From contig QNGE01000733.1 of assembly GCA_008508345.1 (NCBI GenBank), positions 170,504-234,503 of the forward strand: DNA of 64,000 nucleotides, read 5' to 3'. Shown piece by piece: positions 11,101-22,115 of the stretch (position 1 is the first letter of the stretch; each line of letters begins with the position of its first letter). The DNA is from Paragonimus westermani (taxonomy: Eukaryota > Platyhelminthes > Trematoda > Plagiorchiida > Troglotrematidae). The notes below the pieces were generated by a model. That model was not told the DNA's origin, did no database searches, and saw only the letters and a program-made list of their open reading frames with translations. The position numbers and the translations under genes are program-made.

Positions 11101-13800
11101 GAAGTTGATAGTCCCATCCTCTACCACATTACGATTTCCACTACTGTGTCTTCATCTGATGTCCTCTTCTCTCCCACCCGTCCTGTTTTGACACACACGT
11201 ATTTACAGTGGTATAATTTGATGTGCAATCACAGAACATTAGTGATAGATGGTAATCAGCTAAGACTACGGAAAGTTCCTACCTTAGTTTGAACAGTTTC
11301 AAAACACAAAGACCCAGATTAAACTGACTCCCTAATAGGTCACGGTCGTGGGGTGGTGTTTCCCAGAAGGTGATTCAATGTTCATTTGGGCACCTACTCA
11401 ACAGATCTACCAGCAAAATTACGAAAAAGGTGGTATTTTGCTGTCCTGTGGAATTCATCAGGCAGACTGGGAGACTGAGTCAGACGGATGCGGAATAGAG
11501 ATAGCAATTTTTAACGGGGGCGGCAAGTATGGCTGAAAAGTTTGTGATATGGAACTGCCCGATTGATCACTGTTAGGAACGAACATCAATACTACAGGTG
11601 TGTAGAAGTTCATACCGTGTGGTCGCCAGATCAAACGGTTGAAAGGTCACGTGGTTTTGAATGACACGTAACATATCTCAGGTTTGCATAAATTAAAACT
11701 GTGGACTTCAGTACCCCAGAGGTAAAATATTGAACATTCTGAAGTTGATCACTGGGCGAAGTTCTGAGGTTCCCCTTTTATTAATCAAGAACGTACCAAC
11801 GCTAAAACAGTTCATTCAATATCGGAATTCTCTTAAACTGTACATTGGGAGAGAAGAAGGAGTGAAGGAAGAGTTACCAGCCGAAGAATTTAGCCCTCTT
11901 CAATACTTTGGCATCCGCATATTGCTGTCCCACATCATTCAAAGTTAAGGGTATTCGTGAAAAATACCTGAAGTCTCTTCGCACACAATCGAACACCCTT
12001 AGCTGACTGTAGGGCAGGGCCGTCGTACAATACTTGTGGAAACGTTCTATTCACGTCTTCATTTTCTTCTTTGTATCTCGCTGTTTCTTTTAATGCTGAC
12101 CGGATAATCAGGCACTTGTCTTGTTCTGATGAAGTGCTCAAAGATACGCTTTCGATCATTTACTTAATCAATGTGATTTCCACAAAGTACCAACTGGACA
12201 ACACTTTTGTTTTGTGTGGTACCAGGAAGCTCTGTTGCTTGCTTAGACGTATTTGTGCAAATTCGAAAACCTCGTGGCCTGCTGAGAAGCTTTGAACTAC
12301 ATACTACACTTCTGATTCATCATTGTTAAGGTCATAATAATATTTCCTAGTTAGCCGTAAGATGTTCTCAACAGTTGCTGTTTCACTGAAACTACGCATG
12401 ATTTAAGACAGTCACACATACAGGACATACGTAACTTGTCCATCTCATTTCGTCGTACTCAATTTTTTACAGACTGGTGATTATAACAAATACAATAAAC
12501 CCACTCAATACGAGGTATTTTTAGAAATCCTAATCAATAATGATTTGGAATAGCTGTATGCGATACGTGCTTATTCCGGACTCTATATTAAGAATATCGA
12601 CTGAAAATTGACAGAAAATAACCTGTCCCTATAATTTCATCGCAAGGTGTATGGTTAGCATAGTATTCTTCAACCAAGACGCTTTTTCCTGCCCTATTTC
12701 TGTGGTTCGTCAATGATACTACCACATCGTGTTCTAACACAATTTCGGTGACTATCTGATTCACCATTGTACTACCACTTATTCCAGTCAATCAAGTTTA
12801 ACTTAACAAATGAGAACAGCCAACCTGTGAAATCCTGTGAATGCAACTATTGGAGTGTGGATGTTTGAATGCAATAACAGTCAGTCCTACGAACTCCGGT
12901 CTAGTTCTATGCAGTTCTACGATTGCTCAGGATAAATGTGGTCCTAGCTTTGTTGGTCAGCCATGAAACTGAACTCACCCGGATATAGGCTCCCCAAACT
13001 GCACAAGTTTGCCTAGCCACCTCAACCTGTTGGCGTTTCGAGCGTCATAAAATTGAGCTTGTTCTGTAGAACCCGGAAGTTTTATATCTCTTTGAGATTC
13101 CTCTTAATTTACACAACTTCATTTTGTCCAACCTTAGGGCACTGCCTTCGGATGCACGTCACATATTTGATGCATTTTGTTTAAAAGCATCCTGAGCTTT
13201 TAAAGAACCTACCACCATCAACACTAGTGTTATCTTATCTATGTCCCTGTTGTGATTTCCTACTAGTCCATCAAATTGTCAACTGCCCTCTTGAAAGAAC
13301 TAACTGTGCTTCGTATCTTGGTTCTTTTTACCGTTTTTTGCTCCACTGTACTCCAAGTTTTTGAGTTGGGAGGCACTGCTGCGTGATTTCGTTGCCAATA
13401 AAATCTCCCCAGTCTTTTCCAAGGCAGCAAAAACGTGAATTTCCTCCATAACCATTGTTTTACTACTATATAACATTCTGAGTTTAAAAATATTAGCTAA
13501 TAGCTTCAAACTACTAAGCAGGTAATGTTCGTACAGCTGGCTTTGGGACTGTGGATTAGCTTATCCTCGGTACCTAGACCTCTTGCTATAATTTGTCACT
13601 CATTAATCCTGAATAACTGTCCGTTTTACAATTCAAATCAGAACAACTTTTTATTTCCAGATTCGTTGTTCCCTCATTAATCACACAGTGCGCTTGTTTT
13701 GATTTCAGGTGATTGCACCGAATTTGCTAATGCTGTGGCCACAAAGAAAACAAGGCCGTTAGGCGTGGCATTTTGCACGTCGATCTCGATACATCAGCGT
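8186..13800. other. Long stretch without recognisable genes
   Basis: There are no open frames with family motifs. Around 8470-9280 open frames overlap on both strands because stop codons are rare in this slightly more GC-rich stretch. This is not evidence of coding. No tRNA, repeat array or transposon relic was recognised. Confidence 0.4.
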
Positions 13801-13814
13801 AAACGAACACGAGG

Positions 13815-13852
13815 TCTTGTGTGCGTGTGTGTATGTGTGTGTGTGTGTGTGT
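13815..13852. repeat. (TG)n microsatellite
   Basis: Alternating TG run with single-base interruptions at its start (tgtgtgcgtgtg, tatgtgtg). Confidence 0.95.
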
Positions 13853-14154
13853 ATCAGAGACTGAAAGAATAGGCCAAGAGAACCGGCGCGGTGTTCTACG
13901 GTGGCTGTTTGTCAGCATCATCTGCAATGGCAGCAACAACCGATGGGTGATTATAGTGCGGTTGGAATATTTCTGCTAGACCAAAGCGTAGAGACGTACG
14001 CACAAACATGTCAGCCTGGTTGTTTTTTCATTGGCTCAACGCGTGGTCGTGTCAGGCTGAACCGATCAAGTGGTCAGGTCAACCATTTGATGATGATGTC
14101 CTAAGTCCAAATCGGCCTCGTGTCCCTGTTTCACGGAGAAGGGCACCTGTGTAC

Positions 14155-14206
14155 TTGTGTGTGTGTGTGTGCGTCTATGCAAATGCATCCGAGAGAGAGA
14201 GGGGGG
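14155..14206. repeat. (TG)n and (GA)n microsatellites
   Basis: A TG run at 14155-14172 is followed after a short unique stretch by a GA run and a G run (14190-14206). These low-complexity tracts, together with higher GC, explain the overlapping open frames on both strands between about 13700 and 14820. Confidence 0.9.
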
Positions 14207-14811
14207 ATGGAATGGATGCGGTTGCCAAACCAACCAGTGTGACCAGATCTGGAATTCCGATTGGCCTTTCCTAGTCTTGTCACTTGGGCATGATAAGCGG
14301 AATAAAGCATACAAACATACACACACACGATTGTTTTTTGTCGCCGCGGTGCACCCCTTGCATTCGTGTGTCCCCGGCACGTATCCAAACACACACTTGT
14401 ACAGACAGCAAGTAGTTTTTCACCATGGAGCTACTGGGACGGGAGGTGACAGAACATGTGCACGACCAGCGACGCCTCCCCGATGGATTCACACAGTGTG
14501 CAAAAACGAGGCATTCGATGTCCCTGTGGTCGTTGTGATTCCCGCTGTTTTGCGTGCAGTCAACCTGTTCCCGATGGGATGCGGTTGTCGTTCCGAGTGC
14601 GGCCCGAATCCCGTTGGGCACTATGGGGTGGCAGGTGTGTATGTGTCCTGTGGTTGCACGTGTGCGGACACATTGTTTTGACGACATCAACAACACCGAG
14701 AAGAGCGGTGCGGAACGGAAACCGAAAGGGTATGCATAACACATTCGAAAACCGCTTGGAAAGCAACCACCGTTGCGTCATTTCTACATCGTAGAGATTC
14801 ACAGTTTTTAC

Positions 14812-14824
14812 AATGGTCAACTTG
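14812..14824 (+). other. Possible short first coding exon (Met-Val-Asn-Leu)
   Basis: An ATG in a reasonable start context reads M-V-N-L and then meets a near-consensus donor, gtgagt. The sequence upstream is relatively GC-rich, as a promoter or 5' leader might be. Several genes begin with a tiny first exon of this kind, but no downstream exon was recognised on this strand, so it may be coincidence. Confidence 0.15.
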
Positions 14825-14829
14825 GTGAG

Positions 14830-15754
14830 TCATTTTTTATTGGCAAAGTGTGAACCACAGCTTGTTTAAATGAGCTTAGATGCGTTAACACTGATTCAGT
14901 GTGCAGTTAGATTGTTTTGAATACGAATGTAGGTAAAGAAACTTGCCAACTATCCGAGCTGGTAACTGCGACGAAGTAAGTTGATATCGGCCGGTAGATT
15001 TGTCTACCACTGGCACCACCAATGTGCTCTGAAAGATCTCGTCCAATGGATGATTTTGTGTGCAAAACTATCCTCATTATCGGAGGTGTAACTGAGTCGT
15101 TTGCTCACAGCTCTCATTAAGCTGTTATAATGTGCGCCTATTCTTCTATGACCGTTATTTGTCTTTGTCCGGTTGAACTCCAAAGACAGGCATACCAACC
15201 GTTTGGTATGTCCGCGGCCCCAAAGATTATCATGTAGTCGGAGTAATTACTCATTCGAACCATTCCCCTTGTACCCACTGTTTTAGTTATGACCGAGAAA
15301 GGCCGTGATGCATTATGGTAACTACAGTTGGTCAGACAATATAATCAATCAGAGGCCATTGTATTGTTGAAAGCGGTATTTTAGTGTTTAAAGTCATCTG
15401 GTTTGAAACACTACAGCTGTTGTAATGTTTATTATGTCAGTTTGTTAACTTTTACGTAGAAAAAGTGCATACGCCAGAAATGAAACCATCGTGACGGACA
15501 CGTTCTTGAAGAAAGCAAAACTCGTCATATAAGGTGCACGCTTAAACACTATTTCGTTCGCTCTTTCCAGCTATATAGGCGAAATTATGTACAAACACTT
15601 GGACATGTAGGAGAATACGGGCAAAATTTTTAAAGTGATCAATACCATCATCATCGGGTCATGTGATCGAAAACAATGATAAAAGATGTGAATGTAGATG
15701 TGGGGTAAAAACAAAGAATAAGGATAAACAAATAGGAACAGGGAGAACATTCAA
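14830..15754. other. No recognisable gene
   Basis: Unique-looking sequence with short open frames and no recognised motifs. Confidence 0.45.
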
Positions 15755-16020
15755 TTCACGCAACGTATTACCGAGGTAGTGATAAGTTCACCATCGTCTG
15801 TTTCTGAACTCATACCGGTGGTTTCATACGGTGTATAACAAGTGCTTGGGAAAAAGCTAAAACGTACTTGATCATTGTCTGACAGATAACACAGAATGTT
15901 TTAACGGGATTCACTCGAGGTTCAGATTCCTGCAGATATTTTGCGATTACACTCTTTGCAATTCCGCTTTGGATACTCAGAAGCCATTTGAGTAGGTGTT
16001 CCGAGATCCGAGTATGCAAA
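15755..16020 (-). pseudogene. Penelope-like element GIY-YIG endonuclease relic
   Basis: The minus strand reads TRISEHLLKWLL, then SVIAKYLQES, RVNPVKTFCVI, LAFSQALVIHRMKPPV, a stop, and then VQKQTMVNLSLPR. This order is that of the C-terminal GIY-YIG-type endonuclease of Penelope-like elements: R-I-x-E-H-x-x-x-W, then I-A-x-H-L, a V-N/D-x-x-x-x-F-x-V/I block, E-A-x-x-I-x-x-x-K-P-x-L-C and V-x-L-S-L-P-W. The stop at about 15807-15809 stands where Cys or another residue is expected, and the catalytic Glu of the EA pair is Gln here. It is therefore dead. No reverse transcriptase part was recognised beside it. Confidence 0.6.
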
Positions 16021-16029
16021 TAATCTCAG

Positions 16030-17284
16030 TGTACGGTCAACGTATTGAAAATCGTAATTAAAGGCAAATTTATAAATAATGTTTTGATTTGGCGAGTATG
16101 CGTACCGTACCTTTTCTCAGAGATCATGTAGTGTGAGTTGTTCGTTACGGCGTTGTGTGTTGGTTTGAAGTATACGTGCGATTTAGTGTTGCTTTCCTTA
16201 AGAACTTACCTTCAGCTGCAGTTTTCAATACGCTAGCTACACACTTAGGTTCTTTCGGAACACCTTCACAAATGACTTCTGAGTGCCCCAAATGGAAGTG
16301 TAAATAGTTCAAATACAACTTCTACCAGTAGACTCCCACATGTTCACGTGTTTGTACATCATTTCGCGTATATAGTTGAAAAGGGCGACCGAAATGGTGT
16401 TTAGGCATGCACCTTACGTGACGACTATTGTTTTATTTAAATTTATTTGGGAACCATATTGTTTCACATGGTTCTACCAAAATACTGAAAACAATCACTG
16501 ATTAAAAACACCATTGCTGATGTCAAGTCATTAGGAAGCTTGGTAAGCACCAAAATTAACGTTAATCAATTATATGCAGGTTATAAACGGTCTGTCTACA
16601 GTTCTGCTTTCGGCCTTTATGTTACGTAGTTGAATGCACCTCGACAACTACCAACTTGCCCAAAACCTGGACGTGAACAGAGGTTATAACCTACAACTGT
16701 GTTAACACAAAATTCCCCAAAACATACAGTAGAAATGTTGTTCCCGATCATATCCGTAATATGTGAGGGAAAAATTGTGTGATTGTCAAAATTCGTAGTT
16801 GTCTTCGTCCTTGTAATGAAGAGTGTAGTCGAGGTTGATCGGGTTAGGAAGCTTGATGAGTAACAACACTCCTGAACCATGTATATCTCCGCAAATTCTG
16901 ACTAACAGATGTATACTATATGTGTCATCACACTGTATAACTTGAAAAACCATCTTGGATCTTGATGCTGGCTAAAGATTTACAAGCAGTTTTGTTGTGC
17001 GCTTTGATCTACCAACTCCGCAAAACCTGAGACAAACGGACAGATTAGCTCACAACTGAACTGCACTTAAATGACGGCAAAATTCCCGAAGTTAGCCGTA
17101 GACACCTATGGGATTGGCGTTCGGTCAGTCAACCGACGAAGTGGATTGTGGGTGTCAGTCTGTAGGTCGCTAGAATGGCGTGGCTTGCAAATGTAAGGCA
17201 AGAAGTTTGAGATGCATTGCTGATTAACTTTTGTGTACCAGCCATAATCTGTGTAACTTGTTGTTTTCGCATTCAAATAGAAGT
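16030..17284. other. No recognisable gene
   Basis: AT-rich, short open frames only. The minus-strand frame at 16617-16880 shows no family motif. Confidence 0.45.
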
Positions 17285-17500
17285 TTCAAAGCGAAACTCA
17301 CAGTTCACAGCAGATTTTTCAACCCTCCAATTTCAAGGAAAAGCACTAGAATCGAGTTTCCTCTTTGCTATAACTTGTCAGTAACGTCTAACCTTGTCAC
17401 AATAGTGACCTGAACTCCGATTCACGTTCTCCTAATGCAACCGTTTTGACGATGGCGCATTTAGTCTTACATTAGGTATGACCAACTTATAACACACGGA
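17285..17500 (-). repeat. Old copy of the hammerhead SINE with broken ribozyme
   Basis: On the minus strand this aligns with the intact SINEs. It has the block cattaggt-atgacc near 17470-17485, a degraded A box (gatggcgcatt on plus, about 17451-17461), a B-box-like gaatcggagttc (about 17412-17423) and the ribozyme region at 17342-17385. There the 3' half of the ribozyme is nearly intact (GAAACTCGA, then TCTAGTGC) but stem II and the CTGATGA box are altered to CTGACAA. Cleavage would not be expected. Boundaries are approximate. Confidence 0.65.
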
Positions 17501-20500
17501 GTTCAGTCTTGGGGATAATTCTCATGTTGTCCGATCGTCTTGTGTCACGCGGTCGAATGTTGTTGCTGGCGTACATTTAGTCTAATGTGTGTGCAGTGTA
17601 TTTTGGACGGTAACATTAGTTTGGGATGTAAACGTTAAGACGTGGTGTGGTTGTACGTTCTGGGGTGAAACATGGTAGAAGTATGGCTGGCTCCTTTGGT
17701 GCGAACGTAAGCTTTGTAGCAGTCGACTAATTACTGAGACTTGTTATGAACTGGATAGGCTTGGGTATCTCCAATGGTTTCTACTGAGAGCTTTACGCAT
17801 ACACGTAGTTGTTCGTATAACTCATCATGTGTCGTCCGGGAGTCGGTAACATTGGCTGATCACGAGCTATAATTTTAACTGGAGCGAACCGGTATTCCTC
17901 GAACTACTGGACTAACATAAGACGAAATTCAATCGAATTTCGATTTGATACGATCTGTTACTGTTGCACAAGCTCGATGGTGTGGTGATTTTACGGGGAA
18001 CGTAGAGATAATTTTTCGAACCACTTCTCTTTCAGAGTCGATGCGTGAGCAGCTCTTGTAAATTCCGTTCGTATTCCAGTGGAACTAATCAGAGGGGGTA
18101 GTAGTATTGGTGTGTGTCACTGGTCGCGTGTATCGCTATCATGCTCCCCCCTACATTGGTTTGTTATCCGGCCCATTCGGTGGGATTATAGCAGATTTCT
18201 CTGACTTGGTGGCAATTCCATGCATTCTCGCACATACTTTATGTAATTGCAGAACCGGGATGAGAATGACGAAAGACACTTGTCCACAGAACTAACCGTA
18301 AGTTCTCTTGCTTATCCAAAGGAGTAGACCATATGTGCGTAGAAATCACCATCACTGAGTAACCACGTGAACGTAATCAAGTAGCAAGTCTGCAATTCCG
18401 ATCGAACTATTTCACCCAAGAGACTTTTTGTCCTCTTTTCCTCACACCCGAATCTATCAGCTGTCTTTCATTTGCAGAACTTGCACACAGGACAGCAGCA
18501 CTTCTCTATGAAAATAGTTGTACATCAAAATGATCACGACCTCTAATCTCCTACTGTCTCGTTAGGTTGTTCTGATTGACACGTTCGTGTTGTCAGGGTA
18601 ACCAATCTGGAGTGTTTGGTGGAGCTTCAGCAGGGAAAAATGTAGCCCAGTGATACAGTGATAAATTTCGGTAAATACATTAACAAAACTTGTGCGGGAA
18701 AACACGTGCTAATGTGCACGTCTTGCTGATGTCTCATTCGGGGTAAAGCTGTCCAATTCGTATGGCAATCCAAAAATGCGTGTGTGGTTCCTGCGTAGAG
18801 AGCTTCTTTCTACCATCTCTCTGGACCACTCAGAAGGAAGGGTGGGCACATGAATCGTGAACAGTAAAACTATGAAATGTTATTACCGTATTAAGTTATC
18901 CAACTGCCACAGCATCATCCAGTCAAGATGTTTTAGGTTGTGGCCTTTAAGAAGTCATCCGATGGCTACTGCTTGTCTTGACATCATTTTTGTATGACGA
19001 GGCCAGTTCAGTACAACCCAGCTGTCGTTGTTCCATGCATTTACGGTCTGTTAAATTAAACAGATCTTATCACCTCACTAGGTCAGAGAGTGGAGGCCGT
19101 TGAATCATGTTGCTAGGTACTATCAAATATTCCCCAACTAATAGATTACAGTATACTCACCACGCCGGGTTGGTGAAGAACAGAGGTATGATCCCGACGA
19201 AACTAACACACCAAATTTAACAAACGCAGAAAGTCCCCGGGCGTATACAATGGGCGTTAGCCTCTCTGGTTCAGTAAGCCTCCGTCCAGACTTGGGATTT
19301 TATTGTAATGTATCTATCTCCGAAATGCACCAATAAGAACTAATTGGTTTTTGATGAATTCAGTAGCACAACACTACGGAAACCCGTCGGGCCTTCGTAA
19401 AATAACACATCATAGCTTAAAGTGGAAAATGTGTACTATGAGTAAATTATATAGCCATCCCAAGTTTTCAGAGCGTTAGTGAATTAGCCTTACGCTGACG
19501 CGAAGTCAACCGGTCACGTAGGCGTCAAGCAACCAATATCCGGACATGCGTCACCACTCGGTCGCTAGTGCAATGCCAGAGTGTTCTGCGGGTGGTTTAC
19601 ACAGTACAGGGTTACTTTGCATTTGGTCCATCTACATCTTACTGCGAAAAGACGACCTGGCTGATTAGGAAAAAAGATGGGACGTCTGTGTTCAACAGAT
19701 ATAGTGGAGGATGGCGTGAAGTGCCTGACGATTCCCTTGGTTCATATATGCGTCATGTGCCAGCTGAGAAAACCAAGGAAAGGTGGAAGAGACAAGGGAC
19801 AGAGTTATCATAGGGCAGTGAAAAAAATTAATATTACACGGAATTCAGAAACACGTTTTTGCACCATTTGTCTCTTGCGCGTATCACTTGCTTACCACAT
19901 TCTACGGGTTTGAATAGCAAAGTTCAGTGAACACTGTGAAGCCAAACAACAAAACCAATAACCACACACATACTCATACAAGTCTTTCTTTACGTAGATG
20001 GGTAGCTTTCGTTTGCTAATCACTGCCACCTCCACGAAACGGAGAAGCCTTCGCTGTTTTGATAGGTAAAATATCCGAAAGACATTCTCCAGATTCATTT
20101 GAGTTGGACGTATTAATAGCAAGTATCGAGCGATCGATGATTTCGATTAGTTGTGATCTGTCTCTGATCTGAGTCCGACATTGTGGTATCCAAGATACCC
20201 AAACTGAAATGCGTTCGTTGACCCAGCTGTTTAATTACCACTCCGTTCTGCCTAGGTTGGCGGTCTAGCACTCCAAAAGAATTCATAATGATGTAAGATT
20301 TGTCATTAGGCGGTACTGATGTTTTCAGTGGTGGTGTTAAGGTTCGGGTGGTGTTGGACAGCATGACTAGTTGGACTGCTTAGAACCTGCAGCCATAGCC
20401 GTCCTGAGACGGTTTTGAACAGAGTGGTAGCGTTATCATCTTTGTATGGCAAACGAAGGCTGTTGAAGCCGTCGTGGTAGTCGGCTTCCATTTACTGAAT

Positions 20501-21090
20501 TTTCCCACAAATGTTGATGGGTGGTCACATTACACCTGTCTTCCAGTGCGACACTACTTGTTAAAGAGATTGATTCGTCACCAATGCTCACTGTGTCTAT
20601 CAGAACTAGGTAGATGTTTATTAATCCGTGATGGAAGCATAAAGGAATAAGCAGAACCATTTAACTGAAGTAGCATTATATACTGCCCGGTTTGTTGTGG
20701 GCCAACACCAATATTCCTAAAACAAATCGGTGGCGTTTCGTTTACATCTGTGCATCTGGCTGTGTTAAGTAGGACGGGCGTGATGTATCAGTACACTATC
20801 TGATATGGTAAAAGAGGAACTGAGTTTCTGACTACACACTGTTGGTGGACGAATAGTGTTAACACCAGAAACAATCTCAGATTTTAAATTATATACACTG
20901 ATCACAGCAGGTGATTGTTGGGAGGCCGATTGTTCAAGCTCGGGAATACTCCCCTCTTCTCTTCGTTTTTTCCAGTCCACACGGAATTATACTCCTTCAT
21001 CATGACAGAGCCCCAATTCATGCGTCATATATCACGATGAGTTAAGATTTTGGCCCAGCTGAACAGCGGTCCTGGACTCACTCTCGTGGG
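17501..21090. other. No recognisable gene
   Basis: About 3.6 kb with no coding frame of recognised family, no RNA gene and no transposon relic that I could name. Confidence 0.4.
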
Positions 21091-21099
21091 AGATCGGCG

Positions 21100-21549
21100 G
21101 GACGTACTACTGTGAAAGAATGTCATCAGCTGGCTCATACGGGTTGTCATCGAACCTACGAAATGCTGAAGCAAAGAGCATACTGGCCGGGAATGAAGAA
21201 TGATGTTAACAATCATGTGCGGGCGTGCCAGCACTGTCAGTTAGTGAAGAGCACTAACCACCCCAGTCAGTATCCCACACAACCAATTCCGGTCAGTAAA
21301 ATTGGAGAACTGTGGTCAGTGGATGTGATGGGCCCATTTCCAGTTACGACTTCCGGAAATCAATACATCGTAGTCATGACCGAATACTTCACAAAGTGGA
21401 TCGAAGCAGCTGCGATACCTGATCAGCACGCAAGCACGGTGTGCAGGGCGGTGATGGAGCATATCGTAGCGGATCACGGAATACCACGAAGCATACTGAT
21501 TGATCAAGGCCCGTGCTTCAAAAGTGAGGAGTTTCGGAACTGTTTGGAG
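21100..21549 (+). pseudogene. Ty3/gypsy-type integrase fragment, cut at an n
   Basis: An uninterrupted frame reads from an H-x3-H/C-x2-C zinc-binding region (ECHQLAHTGC, then RACQHC) through YWPGMKNDV into the integrase core. The first catalytic Asp lies in LWSVDVMGP and the second in LIDQGPCF. The frame ends at the n at 21550, before the third catalytic residue (Glu). This layout is typical of the pol C-terminus of Ty3/gypsy LTR retrotransposons. Reverse transcriptase and RNase H, expected just upstream, are absent: the sequence before 21090 is not recognisable. No stop codon lies inside the piece, so it may come from a recent copy that is only partly assembled. Confidence 0.85.
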
Positions 21550-21550
21550 N

Positions 21551-21762
21551 CTGTCGAACCCCTCGGCGGCCCACTCCAGCTTCGCAGGGCACCTTCGCGC
21601 CGCATCCAGAACCGCCTTCGCCCTGCCCTTGAGCAGCATCCGCAGGGCCACCAGCTTTGCCCGGTCCGCCTTCACTCCGACCGCTTCCGCCACGTCCTCG
21701 AAGTCCTCCAGGAAACTCCGAACATCCCCATCCTCAAACGGCTGTGGCCACGGGATCTTCAT
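21551..21762 (-). pseudogene. LTR-retrotransposon gag N-terminus, truncated
   Basis: On the minus strand an ATG at 21760-21762 opens a frame reading KIPWPQPFEDGDVRSFLEDF and continuing through AVGVKADRAKLVALRMLLKG to the n at 21550. The combination of a W-P-x-P-F/F-x-D-G-D opening and an L-x-x-x-L-x-G-x-A helix is what gag proteins of Ty3/gypsy elements have at their N-terminus. It starts just inside a primer-binding-site-like sequence and an LTR end. It points the opposite way to the integrase on the other side of the n, so the two parts cannot be one collinear element as assembled. Confidence 0.75.
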
Positions 21763-21770
21763 CCTTGTAT

Positions 21771-21786
21771 CCTGGTCACGGCACCA
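21771..21786 (-). promoter_or_regulatory. tRNA primer-binding-site-like sequence
   Basis: Minus strand TGGTGCCGTGACCAGG begins two bases after the sequence TTCACAACA, the probable 3' end of the LTR. It lies immediately upstream of the gag start. A TGG start matches the CCA tail of a primer tRNA. Which tRNA is not determined. Confidence 0.65.
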
Positions 21787-21788
21787 AT

Positions 21789-22115
21789 TGTTGTGAATCC
21801 AGAAGGCCGACGACACAAAGGTTGTTTTATCGGAGAAACCAATACACTACTTAAGCCTCTCAACGGGACTAAGAACAAAAGCACTCATTTGCACACTGCA
21901 CTCTTCTGAGGATGCTCCAGTCGCTTTGGACACCATGTCTTAGTTCCGTCGTGTGGCGAAAGTCATTAAATGTCATTCTGCTTTCCAACGATCCTTCCCA
22001 TATGTCTCCCGTATTTATCCCGCGATCATCTCGATCCATGCGGCTACTGAATGGTGGTGTGAGTAGTATGGTGCGACCGTATATCCTCACTACACTACCT
22101 TGCCAAACTTGCATA
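21789..22115 (-). mobile_element. Probable 5' LTR of the Ty3/gypsy fragment
   Basis: The inner edge is set by the primer-binding site: the LTR would end ...ACA at 21789 on the minus strand. The outer edge is a guess. A candidate TGACGTATA start lies at about 22115 on the minus strand, which would give an LTR of about 330 bases. No second LTR was found in the window to confirm it. Open frames in this stretch are not meaningful. Confidence 0.4.

Noticed and set aside
14008..14820. Overlapping open frames on both strands as a gene
   Set aside because: They come from stop-poor TG/CA and GA repeats with higher GC. No domain or codon pattern supports coding.
14812..14824. Met-Val-Asn-Leu plus donor as the first exon of elongation factor 2
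   Set aside because: Elongation factor 2 usually begins Met-Val-Asn-Phe, and no further exons were seen. It is kept only as a weak first-exon candidate.
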